Origin: Aldrovandia affinis
Lineage: Eukaryota; Chordata; Actinopteri; Notacanthiformes; Halosauridae
Length of the DNA: 64,000 nucleotides
Direction: 5' to 3'
Assembly: GCA_029706075.1 (NCBI GenBank)
Contig: JAINUG010000138.1
Span: 310,001-374,000 of the forward strand
Positions 21,061-30,987 of the stretch are shown in pieces. Below the pieces are notes generated by a model. That model saw only the letters and a program-made list of their open reading frames with translations, ran no database searches and was not told the DNA's origin. Position 1 is the stretch's first letter; every line of letters begins with the position of its first letter. A program made the position numbers and the translations under genes.

Positions 21061-23001
21061 CTAGCTTCTATAGTCTCCATTCACCTCCTGTAACAGCCTC
21101 AGACAGACGTTAGTAAATGGCGCAAGTTCCTCACCTTGTCTGCAACAAAATGGCCACCAGCGGGTACAGGCTCTGGGCTCCACGGACAGACAGATCACCC
21201 CTCGGGCTCTGTGCTTCACCAGCTGTCCATGACTCCTCCAGTGAACCTTGTGCCATTCCAGAATCTGTGTTCTTCTCTTGGGCCTTTTCCACCACTTCCA
21301 CTCCTCTTCCAGGTGATTAGGTTCAGTCAACGGGGAAAACGTTCTCTTCAAATGGCAGTTAGTTTTATCCTTTGATTTCTTTGTCACATTTGAATTTCTT
21401 GTCCATAAACATTTCCGATGACCCTTTCCTTTAACCGTCAGCCTGTTCGGTTTTTCATTTCTCTTCAAGGGAAAACCACCAATATCCACTTTTCTTCTCT
21501 TGTTCCTCAACTTCAGGGAAGGAGATATATTCACCACTTCAGGAGAGGGTTGGGTGGTCCACCAGGCCTCTGCTATTGCCAAGAGGCTTTCCTCCACGCT
21601 ATGGTCCCACCATAGCTCCTCGTCCGCAAACTGCTCCTCCAGTTCCCCTCCAGGGTCCGGCAGGCTGAGGGGGACTGAGGACCGTTGATCCCACTTTGAC
21701 TCCAATGTCTGGTCATCATCTATGGTCAGCTCCACTGGATGCAAGATCTCCACCTGGGTGCTAGAATCTTTTACATTGGGCTTATGAGTCACACATTCAA
21801 ATTCCTCACTCACCCTTTCCAATCGATCGTGTAGATCCAGCAGAGTCTCATTTTGGATTTTCAACACTTCACGAAAAGAGTTTTCTGTGGCCCGCTGCTG
21901 GGCTTCTTTTTGGTCCAGTCTCGCACTTAAGACATGCACTTTCTCTCTTAGTAGAGGGAGCTCTTCATTTTTATTTTGTTCTAGCAGGAGTGCTTCAGAG
22001 GTGGTTCGGTGAAGTTCCTGCAAAGCCAGTTTTTTCTCTTCTTGCTTTAACACAAGGGTCTTCACCTGCTCCAGCTTTGCCTCCAGCTCCCGCCTTCTCT
22101 TGCTCTCCTGCTCCGCTTGGCTCCAGAGGTTCTTTGCCTCGGATGCATGGGCCTCCGCTGCTCTCCTCAGCTCCCGTCTGTGGGCCTCGACATGTCTCAC
22201 CTCATTGCAAAGGGATGCTTTGTCCTTCTCCAGCTCCGCAGCCATGATTCGCAGCCCCCTCAGGGAGTTGCTATGCTCCTCCTGCAGTTGCCCCACTGCC
22301 AGCAGGTGGCGCTCCTCTGAAGTCCCCAACTCAACCTTTGCCCTGTCCAGCTCAGTCTGGGCACTCTTCAGCTGTTGGACCTCCTGGAGGGTGACTCGCC
22401 ATTGGTCCTCAACAATGGTCGCCCGCTTCTGGTTCTTCACCAGGGCTTCCTTCTGGTCATGACAACATTTTTTTAGTTTTCGGATCACTTCATCCTGGTC
22501 CTTGATCACAGCTTGCCTCTCTCCCAACTCTGCCTCTAACCCAGCACACTTCTCAGCAATTCTTGCTTCACGCTGCTGTGGTTGTGGCTTACTTGGGATC
22601 TTGTGGCCCTTTTCTTTAGGGGGCGCCACAAAGCAGGCATAGTCCTGGGCTACCTTCTTTGGGTCTTTCCAGCCGACTTCTTCCCTCATGGAACACTCAC
22701 TGGGTTGGTGGCCATATTCCATACAGCAGATACACCACGGGGCGCCACTTTGTGCCAGTTTGGCCTGCTCCTTGTTCCACACCTCCTGACTCATCTCACA
22801 CAGCACTTTAGACACAGCAGAAAGGCTCTTTCTCAGGAACATTGGGCATGTTTCCATTGTCCGTCTTTTTGTTTGCTCTGGCAACCTCAGGAAGGCGGAT
22901 ATCACCGCTCTCTGCTCCCAAGACAAGTGCTTCTTTCCCTCTTTCTCTAGCCAAGAGAAGATTTTCAGATCTGACATCCATCCCAGTTTCAAACACTCCA
23001 T
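21061..23001 (-). CDS. Zinc-knuckle / coiled-coil Gag-like protein
   Basis: An intact 646-codon frame from ATG at 23001 to TAG at 21061; an in-frame TTG lies two codons upstream. It begins about 70 nt after the 5' LTR. Order: a helical N-terminal region (residues about 1-88), a perfect CX2CX4HX4C knuckle (CICCMEYGHQPSEC, near residues 90-103), a basic Pro/Gln linker, then about 270 residues (roughly 145-415) rich in Glu, Lys, Leu, Arg and Gln with heptad-like spacing, an acidic Trp-containing stretch (about 440-485), a strongly basic stretch (about 490-560), and a Trp/Cys-containing tail. The knuckle and LTR context suggest an RNA-binding Gag that could self-assemble through the coiled coil. 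A knuckle ahead of a long coiled coil is not the usual Gag order, and I recognise no capsid domain. The function is inferred; a captured host segment is possible. Confidence 0.8.
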   Translation of the reverse strand: MECLKLGWMSDLKIFSWLEKEGKKHLSWEQRAVISAFLRLPEQTKRRTMETCPMFLRKSLSAVSKVLCEMSQEVWNKEQAKLAQSGAPWCICCMEYGHQPSECSMREEVGWKDPKKVAQDYACFVAPPKEKGHKIPSKPQPQQREARIAEKCAGLEAELGERQAVIKDQDEVIRKLKKCCHDQKEALVKNQKRATIVEDQWRVTLQEVQQLKSAQTELDRAKVELGTSEERHLLAVGQLQEEHSNSLRGLRIMAAELEKDKASLCNEVRHVEAHRRELRRAAEAHASEAKNLWSQAEQESKRRRELEAKLEQVKTLVLKQEEKKLALQELHRTTSEALLLEQNKNEELPLLREKVHVLSARLDQKEAQQRATENSFREVLKIQNETLLDLHDRLERVSEEFECVTHKPNVKDSSTQVEILHPVELTIDDDQTLESKWDQRSSVPLSLPDPGGELEEQFADEELWWDHSVEESLLAIAEAWWTTQPSPEVVNISPSLKLRNKRRKVDIGGFPLKRNEKPNRLTVKGKGHRKCLWTRNSNVTKKSKDKTNCHLKRTFSPLTEPNHLEEEWKWWKRPKRRTQILEWHKVHWRSHGQLVKHRARGVICLSVEPRACTRWWPFCCRQGEELAPFTNVCLRLLQEVNGDYRS

Positions 23002-23051
23002 TTTCAATTTTTTAGTTGTACTACCTCCTCTTGCCTATATACGATGCCCTC

Positions 23052-23069
23052 TGCCCGCATCCTCCACCA
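23052..23069 (-). promoter_or_regulatory. Candidate tRNA primer-binding site
   Basis: On the minus strand TGGTGGAGGATGCGGGCA starts two bases after the 5' LTR. The TGG start matches the CCA end of a tRNA and the position is right. I could not match it to a particular tRNA, so the primer is unassigned. Confidence 0.5.
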
Positions 23070-23071
23070 TA

Positions 23072-23671
23072 TGTGGTGTCCCCAGGGGTTGGGCGACACT
23101 CACGGACCTTGCAGAGGGCGTAGGCAAGTTCAAAAACACAGAGGAGGCAGTATTCAGAACAAAAATGATAATTTATTTAACTACTACTGACAAACACAAA
23201 ACACAGGGTGGGGTCTTCAGGGGAATACAAACACAAAGTCCACAAATCCTTTCTCGTCGTCAATGTCCAATCCAATTCCAAAATCCAGTTCAGTTCCGTA
23301 ATCCAGTCCGTAGTCAATCCAAAGGGGGTCCTCAAAACAATCCAATTTTCATACACAAACAAACACACTCCAACAGTCTTTCCAATTCCTGGCTGGTCAA
23401 CGACTTCACAGGTTTCTCTCTCTTCAAACACACACAGCAACTCCTCTCAAACACTTTCCTACTCCTCTCAAACACTTTCCTACTCCTCTCCAAGTGTGAT
23501 GGGATTCAGCCCTTTAAATAGGCCTCAAAATGGCTTTCAGCTGGTCATTAGTCCCATCAATTGACTTGACTTAGGTGTGACTGTGGCCTGCTGGGAAATG
23601 TAGTGTTTCCTAGCTCCCATGTGTTGTAGGCCAGGCAAACATTTCTTTGGGCAGCCCATTGGGCTGCCACA
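23072..23671 (-). repeat. 5' LTR of the Gag-only element
   Basis: Same borders as the other LTR (TGTGG to CCACA). A TATA-like tatttaaaggg (minus strand, near 23510-23520) lies about 155 bp inside, followed by the duplicated ctcctctcaaacactttcct block and the aataaatt signal, giving a plausible U3-R-U5 order. It should drive transcription of the ORF at 21061-23001. Confidence 0.92.
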
Positions 23672-23682
23672 ATATATATATA

Positions 23683-23777
23683 AGCGTCCTTCTTCCAACA
23701 GTGTCCATGACTGAAAATCTCAATTTTGGTCTCATCTGATCAGAACACCCAGGTTCCAATTGGAGTTCCAATGCCAT
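23683..23777 (-). mobile_element. Short Tc1-like fragment
   Basis: The segment gactgaaaatctcaattttg followed by gtctcatctgatcagaacac is typical of the middle of Tc1 transposase genes in reverse orientation. It is bounded by the LTR element on the left and an L2 on the right, and too short for family assignment. Confidence 0.45.
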
Positions 23778-25240
23778 TTAACATTTTACATGTACATTTA
23801 CATTTTGGCATTTAGCGGACGCTCTTATCCAGAGCAACTTAAAAGATGTGCATTAATATATGGTAAGATCTATCATACTCTGTGCAAGAGATCAGGGTCC
23901 TAATACAGTAATAAACATAATCATTGGCAGCTGCATACCATAGCTGTAACACCGGGAAAGAAAAGCTTAGTAGATGTATTTTTTTTAGACAGTTTTAAAC
24001 ATGGATACATATTACGAAAAGCAGTACTAAACATGTAAGCAGTGGTGATGACAATTAGTTAAATGTACAGATTTCAGTGGCAGTGGAGTCTGAAGAGGTG
24101 GGTCTTGAGTCTCTTGCGGATGATCGCAAGTGATTCTGCGGTCATGACCGAGTGCAGAAGATCTTCTCACCACCGAGGGGTCAGTACAGAGAAGAGGCGA
24201 GACCACGAGGAGCAGGTGCTTGGGGCTTGGAGGGATGGGACAGTCAATTCGCCAGAGAAGGCAGAGCGGAGGGGTCTGGCTGGGGTGTAGGGTGTGATGA
24301 GTGTCTGGAGGTAGGGGGGAGCAGTTGCTCTAGCGGCTTGATAAGCTAGCCCCAGTGATTTAAATTTGATGCGTGCTGCGATGAGGAGCCAGTGGAGAGA
24401 TGTAAGTAGTGGGGTGACATGTGTGAACTTGGGTTGGTTGAACACTAGCCATCTGGCAGCATTCTGCAGCAGTTGCAGTGGCTTGATGGCACAAGCCAGT
24501 AAGCCTGCCAGCAGAGAATTGCAGTAGTCCAGGCATGAGATCACCAGTTGTGTGTTGTGTGGCCTCTTGGGTGAGGAACGGTCGGATTCTCCGGATGTTG
24601 TGGAGGGAAAATTGACAGGTCCGGGTGATTGCTGCGATATGGCCCGAGAAGCACAGTTGGTTATCCAGGGTCACTCCAAGGCTCCTGGCAGACAAAGATG
24701 GACACACTATGGAGCCTTCCACGGTGATTGAAGCATCAATCATTTTTGGGGAGCTCTTCGCTGGGAAGAAGAACAGCTCTGTCTTCCCCAGGTTCAGCTT
24801 CAGGTAGTGAACATCCAAGCAGAGATGTCTGCCAGGCATGCAGAGATACGCACCGGGACTTGGGTCTCAAAAAGGGAGGAAGAGAGAAAATGTTGAGTGT
24901 CATCAGTATATCAGTGGTATGAAAAACCATGAGCAGAGATAACTGAACCAAGTGACTTGGTATACAAGGTCACTTGGTATAATAGGGGGGGCCTAGCACA
25001 GAGCTCAGCGGGTCTCCAGTTGAGAGGGTGTGGGGAGAGGAGAGGGACCGGTCGGCCAGGTATGATTTGAACCATGCCAGTGCAGATCCAGAGATTCCCC
25101 TCTCGGCGAGAGATGAGAGCAGGATCTGGTGGTCAATGGTGTCGAATGCAGCTGATAGGTTGAGGAGGAGGATGGAGCTGAGTGATTGAGACTTTGCCGA
25201 GTGGAGAGCCTCAGTGACCACCAGTAGAGCAGTTTCCATG
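23778..25240 (-). mobile_element. L2-clade LINE, 5'-truncated, copy 1
   Basis: The 3' end at the left carries gctctggataagagcgtccg in reverse complement plus an acatttt-type tail. On the minus strand, pieces of the L2 ORF2 follow in order: SAAFDTIDHQILL (RT), a degraded YADD region reading YTDD, LNLGKTELFFFPAK, FSLHNIRRIRPFL, then LDYCNSLLAGL and LHWLLIAARI. The pieces are in several frames (24970-25239, 24360-24839, 24167-24544), so it is dead. The 5' truncation lies inside the RT at about 25240. No clear target-site duplication was seen. Confidence 0.85.
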
Positions 25241-25717
25241 GAAACTTTAAGCCTTGTGATATCATACTATACAAATACAAAATTTAGCAACAACGACATG
25301 CTGTATGACAGTGTGGCTGTAACTGTATTGATTTTTACAACATTTTTACGATAATAATATATGGTGACTAAAATCTGTAGTCACAAAAACAAAACTAAAA
25401 CAATAACAGCAACAGCAACAAAATAATTTGGCGGCCCATAATCCCATTCTCTTTCTCTTTTCCCTCGGCTGGTAGTCACTCAGTTTCTGGGAAGGCTGAT
25501 AATTGTTATGTTTCTGGGACGGCTGGTATCTGCTTGGTTCCTAGGGTTTCTAATCGACTGGGAGATACTTTGGCATTCCTATCCCTTCCCCTTTACATAA
25601 TCCAGAAAATTATCCCATATCTTGCCAACCTCTCCTCTTTTCCCATCCCTTCTAGCCAGCATTTGTTCAAAGCAGGCTGCTTCAACCATCAAATTTAACC
25701 ATTCTTTAAATGTTGGG

Positions 25718-26404
25718 CTAGTGGTATTTGCCGTCGATACCATGGCTAATATAAAAATTTGAAACTCCTGACCTGTTCACTCCTGTTACTTGAGACTTGT
25801 CCCCTAGAAAACAGAGTCTTGGTGACTCTGGAACTGATTGTCCAAACCAACTCCCCATATATATTAGAACGCTGTTCCAGAGAGGGCGAATCACTGGACA
25901 GTCCCAAAGAGCATGTAGGAGTGTTCCCCTGTGACTTCTGCACCTCCAGCATAAACCCTTTTGAGACAACCCAACTGTATACAGTCTCTGAGGTGTCCAA
26001 TAATATCTATGAATTATTTTAAACTGTGTTCCTTTCCCCCTGGCCTCCCTGATGTTGCCCCCTATATTTGTAATTATCTTTAGCCAAGTGTCTTGATCTA
26101 TTTCACACTGAAGATCCTTTTGCCAAATAATTCTGAGGCTTTCACATGTGTTGCTATTGATTTTAGCCAACATTTCATACCACAAAGAAGTGGATTGTAT
26201 AAATGGGTGTGATACCAAAAATGATTTTATTGGATTGTTATCTTTTTGTAATTGGAGACCTGCAAGGGCTGACATGCAGCTCCTAAGTTGTAAGTATTTC
26301 CACCTTTCGTTATCTCCCAAATGAAATTCACTAGCTAGTTGCTCATAATTCTTAAAAACATAATTTTTGTGCAAATGTCCCAGGGTGAACACCCCTTCTC
26401 TCAC
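25718..26404 (-). pseudogene. L1 ORF2 C-terminal domain fragment
   Basis: This frame (about 229 codons) covers the L1 C-terminal region, including TQFKIIHRYYWTPQRLY and GLCWRCRSHRGTLLHALWDC, a CX2C...H...C arrangement characteristic of L1 ORF2 ends. The frame runs on to HGIDGKYH and stops. Upstream, the 26352-26711 frame overlaps it in another phase (QTVFWEKLGERRGV), so a frameshift lies near 26.38 kb. Confidence 0.82.
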
Positions 26405-26974
26405 CCAATTTTTCCCAGAAAACTGTCTGTTTTCTGATACACACTGATGGGTTAAACCAGACAGATGAATATGTTTGTCTATATGGCGAGGCCTTGAACA
26501 TTTTATGTATTGTTGACCATACCTCTTTAGAATGCTGTGATATAGGATTTATGTTTTGTTTATCTATACCCTTTGTTCTTCTCTGGGATAGGACATCTAA
26601 GGGTCTAAAAGGAACAGTTATACTTTCCTCCAATTTCACCCACCTTTCTTTATCATTACCTTGTTTCCAGTGATTAGTCAATTTAAACATCTCAAATGCT
26701 ACATTATACATCTATACATTGGGGAGACCTAAACCTCCCCTTTCTTTTGAGGTGTATAATTTCTTCATATTAATACATGGTTTGTCCCTTCCCAAATGTA
26801 GTCCTTAACAGCATTATTGTACTGTTTAAATAGTTGTAACGGGATGTTTAAAGGTAGCATTCTTGAGATGTAGTTAAATTGTGGAACTACCATCATTTTA
26901 ATTGTATTCACCTTGCCCCATAAACTAAGTTTCAGTACTTTCCACTTTTCAAGATTATGTTTAATTTGAAGCAC
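26352..26974 (-). pseudogene. L1 ORF2 post-RT segment, frame-broken
   Basis: The two frames 26765-26974 (LEKWKVLKLSLWGKVNTIKM) and 26352-26711 (KLTNHWKQGNDKERWVKLEE) cover the region between the RT and the C-terminal knuckle of an L1 protein. They are separated by stops and a shift around 26.74 kb. Confidence 0.7.
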
Positions 26975-27102
26975 TGGGAGCAGGTTAATATTGTTGTCTA
27001 ACCATGTTGTCTAACTCTGAGGTGAGTAAAATACCCAGATATTTTAATCCAGATGGAATCCATTTAAAATTAAATTGAGTAACCAATGCAGAGGGACACA
27101 TC

Positions 27103-27923
27103 TTAGATACAGGCATGGCTTCGATGGGGAATCGATGTTGTGGGATCCTTAACTAGTATCAGTACATCATCCGCATATAGGAATTGCTTATGTTCTTCCT
27201 GTCCATTCTTTACCCCTTTTATCTTTGCATTCTCCCTAATAGCTGCTGCCAGTGGCTCTAAAGCGATCACAAACAGTAATGCAGATAGGGGGAATCCCTG
27301 CCTCGTTCCTCTTGAAAGTGTAAAAACATTTGAAATAATTCCATTTGTTTGCACTGCAGCTTTTGGACATGAATATAAGACTTTAATCCACGTAATGAAA
27401 TTAGAACCAAAGCCTAACCTTTTTAGTGTATATGTTAAATAGTTCCATTCTACTCGGTCAAAGGCTTTCTCAGCCTCTAATGATATAACCGCCACTGGAT
27501 CCATGCTGTTCTTGTTCAACCAGAGAAGATGTAATACTCTTCTGACATTGTCTGCCGAGTTCCTATTTTTTACAAAACCAACTTATAGCTTTCCTAACCT
27601 GTCTCTGTTACTGGTGCTTCCAGAGATCTAATCTGTTCTTCAGAGATTTTTGGTAGATTCAGTGTTTTAAAAAATATATTGTATTCCTCTCCCCCTGCCA
27701 TATTCTCAGATTGATAAAGTTTCTTATACAAATCAAAAAATATTTCATTGATGGCTTTACTTCCTGTAGTCAACCTGTTGTTCTTATCTATAATCAAGGA
27801 AATTATGGTATTAGTGTCTCTTTTTTTAAATTGGCATGGCAAAACTTTACCTGCTTTTTCACCTCCCTCATAAAAATTGCTTCTCAGTCTGAACAAAGAA
27901 CAAAGCCTTGGAGTTACATTCAC
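27103..27923 (-). pseudogene. L1 reverse transcriptase fragment
   Basis: The frame 27594-27923 holds the pre-RT linker (FYEGGEKAGKVLPCQFKKRD) and 27103-27519 holds the RT core: VISLEAEKAFDRVEWNYL (first catalytic aspartate region is LEAEKAFD), LSRGTRQGFPLSALLF and FLYADDVLIL (the YADD box). The two are separated by about 75 nt of frame-broken sequence that should contain the RT fingers. Target-primed reverse transcription is the family function; this copy cannot perform it. Confidence 0.85.
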
Positions 27924-29535
27924 ATTTTACATTTTAAGCATTTAGCAGACGCTCTTATCCAGAGCGACTTACAATATGTGCATTAATACATGGTAGGAAC
28001 AATCATAGTTAGCGCATGAGATCAGTGCAGTAATACAGCAATAGACATCAATGCAGACATCTGCGTACCATACCTGTAACACCGGGAAGGAAAAGGTTAG
28101 TGTAATTATTATATTTTTTAAATTATTTTTTTAGGAGTATAGTTTTGAACAAGTAAACAGTGGTGAAGACAATTTAGCTAGATGGACAGAGTTCAGTGGT
28201 AGTGGAGTCTGAAGAGGTGGGTTTTGAGTATCTTGCGGAAGATCGCAAGTGATTCCGCAGTCCTGACCAATTGCGGGAGGTCGTTCCACCAGCGAGGGAT
28301 CAGGACAGAGAAGAGGCGAGAGATCAGATTTGAATCTGATGCGTGCTGCGATGGGGAGCCAGTGCAGAGAGGAGAGTAGAGGGGTGACGTGGGTGAACTT
28401 CGGCTGGTGGAACACCAGACGAGCGGCAGCGTTCTGGACTAGTTGCAGTGGCTTGATGGCACAGGCCGGAAGGCCTGCCAGCAAGGAATTGCAGTAGTCC
28501 AGACATGAGATCACCAGAGCCTGGACTAGGAGTTGAGTGGCCTCTTGGGTAAGGAACGGTCGGATCCTCCGGATGTTGTGCAGGGAGAATCGGCAGGTCA
28601 GAGTGATCGCTGCAATATGGCTCGAGAACCACAGCTGGTTGGACTCGAGCCAGGTCAACGCAGATCCAGAGATTCCCATCTCGACGAGAGATGAGAGCAG
28701 GCTCTGGTGGTCTACGGTGTCGAATGCTGCCGACAGGTCGAGGAAGAGGAGGACAGAGCTAAGGGATTGGGACTTAGCCCCATGAAGAGCCTCAGTGACC
28801 GAAAGGAGAGCAGTCTCTGTGGAGTGGCCTGCTCTGAACCCAGATTGGTTGGGATCAAGCAGGTCGTTCTGTAAGAGATGAGCAGACAGTTGGTTATAGA
28901 CAGCCCGCTCTAACATTTTGGAAAGGAATGGGAGGAGAGAGACAGGTCGGTAGTTTGAAATAACAGCAGGATTCAGAGAGGGTTTTTTGAAGAGGGGGAC
29001 AACATGAGCACATTTGAGGGAGGAGGGGACAGAGCCAGAGGAAAGAGAAGAGTTAATGACATTGGAGACAAAGGGGAGAATGTCCATAGCAATGGACTGG
29101 AAGAGGGGGGAAGGAATGTGATCAAGAGGGCAGGTGGTGGGACGGTGGGAGAGGACAAGTTGAAGGATGTCTGAGTCAGGGAGGGGCGAGAAGGAGGACA
29201 GAGGGGTGAGAGGTTTAGGTAGCGAGATGGGTGAGGGAGAGGTTGGGGGGAAGGAGTTGCGAATGACATCAACCTTCTCATGAAAGAAGGATGCGAAGTC
29301 ATCTGCGGTTAGAGAGGAGGGGGGTGGGGGAGGAGGAGGGGTGAGGAGAGAGGAAAACGTAGAGTAGAGTTTACGAGGGTTAGAAACTGAAGATTGAATT
29401 TTGGAAAGGAAAAATACAGACTTAGCAGAGGAGAGGGTAGAGGAGAAGGAAGCCAGGAGTGTGTGGAAATCAATCAGAGCTACATGGGATTTGGATTTTC
29501 TCCATTTCCTTTCTGCCGCTCGCAGTTTCAAGACA
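27919..29535 (-). mobile_element. L2-clade LINE, 5'-truncated, copy 2
   Basis: The minus-strand 3' end carries gtcgctctggataagagcgt and an aaaatgtaaaatgt tail ending near 27919. At the other side homology to the L2 at 37.4-40.2 kb stops near 29531, and the family E Tc1 begins at 29538. It sits between L1 sequence and a Tc1 and contains a single long frame (28131-29540) with internal deletions. Confidence 0.87.
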
Positions 29536-29540
29536 TACAC
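28131..29540 (-). pseudogene. L2 ORF2 with catalytic RT box deleted in frame
   Basis: About 470 codons are open in one frame, from KLRAAERKWRKSKS through a proline run (TPPPPPPPSSLTADDF), FHEKVDVIRNSF, LFKKPSLNPAVISNYRPVSL, FRAGHSTETALL and LDLSAAFDTVDH to LHNIRRIRPFLTQEATQLL. Between GSALTWLES and NQLWFSSHIAA the catalytic Y-A-D-D segment, present in the copy at 37.4-40.2 kb, is missing although the frame stays open. A second deletion after AARIRFKS also shortens the C-terminus. The endonuclease domain is absent through 5' truncation. It is an inactive retrotransposon protein; the open frame is probably chance or recent decay. Confidence 0.85.
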
Positions 29541-29691
29541 TGCCCGTCCAAAAAAAAAATCGCACACTCTAATATTTTGTTGGACCGCCTTTAGCTTTGA
29601 TTACGGCATGCATTCACCGTGGCATCGTTTCGATAAGCTTCTGCAATGTCACAACATTATTTCCGTCCAGAGTTGCATAACTTTTTCGCCA

Positions 29692-29779
29692 AGATCTTGT
29701 ATTGATGATAGGAGAGTCGGACCGCTGCGCAAAGTCTTCTCCAGCACATCCCAAAGATTCTCAATGCGGTTAAGGTCTA
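29692..29779 (-). pseudogene. Tc1 transposase 3' part carrying the third catalytic residue
   Basis: On the far side of the inserted element the minus strand encodes LNRIENLWDVLEKTLR, holding the glutamate of the DDE triad and the following helix. The sequence then continues toward the left TIR. It is the displaced end of the gene at 30988-31834. Confidence 0.8.
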
Positions 29780-30987
29780 GGCCCTTATTCACAAAGCATT
29801 TTAAGGGTAAAAGTTGGTCCTAACTGCGAAATTTAGGAGCAAGTCCCAAAAATAATGGACGTGTCACTCATAAATTTAGGAGTCCTACATTTTTGGGATA
29901 AGAGTATTTCACAAAGGGTTTGAGAGCTAAAAACAGCTCCTAAGTCCAGGAGAAGTTAGAAGCAGGCAAGAGGACGTCTAAGTCGCTAAAGACCTACTCA
30001 CGGCGATCCGAAAATCTGCTGCTGGCGGCAATCGTTGTCGCAATCGTGTCAACCCTGGAGATATTGAATGATACAGAGCTCATAAAAAGGTACCGCCTCA
30101 ATCGCGAGGGTATTATATATATAATATTATATATATTATATATAGATACCCGGTGATTGTTTACGAGATGCAGACATGTAACCAATTGACTAGTCGGTAT
30201 TCTTGGTTTCATGTTAAATCAGTGACACGTAGCGTACATTTGTATTTTAGAATCTTTATTAGAATAGAATAGGGGTGCATCGGATCATTTTTCGGATCAG
30301 CAAAAAATCATAATAACGGCGACCAAAGGCGCGTTTCCACCAAAAATTGCCAGGAACTATTCTCAAGGAATTTAATGAATGATAATTTCAGTTTTTCAAT
30401 TTAAGTTATTTCACTAAATCTTTATTCGAAAATTTCACAAAATAAATGTTTTGATTCAGTACGCCTTAGGCGATGTAACTAGGGTGGTCTTATGCCTGAA
30501 TTAATTTAATTAAAAAATAAACGATCGCTAATGTTTCAATTCTATTTAAATCTGTCGCGTTTCTAAAAACATGCCTCCCAGAAAGGCATTTAGTATGAAA
30601 AACAAAGCAAACCAAAACATATATGGTTTATATAACAGCGGCTGTATTTGTATTTCTCTATGATGGTTCAATTTAGCTATTAATCCGCGGATCATATGCG
30701 TGCCGAACCGTGGGGGTTGATCCGTATGCGGGGAGAGACCCATCCCCTATATCAGCTAATCACTGTGGGCATTCTGAGTAAGCTCGTTCATGAGAAACAA
30801 CGTCATCCTTAGCAACGACGTCAACCCTGCCCTCACTCTTAGTTTCACAATTGTAGGAATTCCTTAGTAAGAGTTTGACTTTGGAGCTTTGTGAATAGGT
30901 TTTAAGGTGGGACTCCTAACTAAAAGGTTTTAGTGCGATTTAGAAGTACTCCTAGTGGTAAGATAAAATTATTTGTGAATACGGGCC
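29780..30987. mobile_element. Nested TIR element with 3-bp TSD, Harbinger-like
   Basis: The inverted ends are GGCCCTTATTCACAAA and GGCCCGTATTCACAAA, flanked by CTA (29777-29779) and CTG (30988-30990), which fits a 3-bp duplication with one substitution. It is 1208 bp long with no transposase; the 65-codon frame at 30546-30743 has no signature. A short (TA)-rich palindrome lies at about 30112-30145. The family differs from 3466-4450 although both start with GGCCC. Confidence 0.8.

Larger units (their letters stand above)
20348..23671 (-). mobile_element. Complete Gag-only LTR retroelement
   Basis: In minus orientation the element is 5' LTR (23072-23671), an 18-nt primer-binding-site candidate, a 646-codon ORF, a polypurine tract and the 3' LTR (20348-20946). 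The LTRs (600 and 599 bp) differ by one single-base indel and about four substitutions clustered near one end, so insertion was recent. There is no room for and no trace of protease, reverse transcriptase, RNase H or integrase: the internal region is only 2125 bp and nearly all of it is one frame. The design resembles non-autonomous Gag-only elements described in plants (TR-GAG). Replication would need enzymes from an autonomous relative not seen here. Confidence 0.88.
25262..27916 (-). mobile_element. L1-clade LINE, 3' half, decayed
   Basis: The minus strand encodes the second half of an L1 ORF2 in at least five broken frames, plus about 430 bp of 3' UTR (25262-25700). The 5' side stops at the L2 copy 2 tail, so L1 sequence beyond about 27916 is missing or displaced. 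The L1 type differs from the L2 copies on both sides by its AEKAFDRVEWNYL-style RT motif and C-terminal CX2C...H...C knuckle. Confidence 0.85.

Noticed and set aside
22582-22950. 122-codon plus-strand frame inside the LTR element
   Set aside because: Antisense to the 646-codon Gag-like frame, which has clear motifs.
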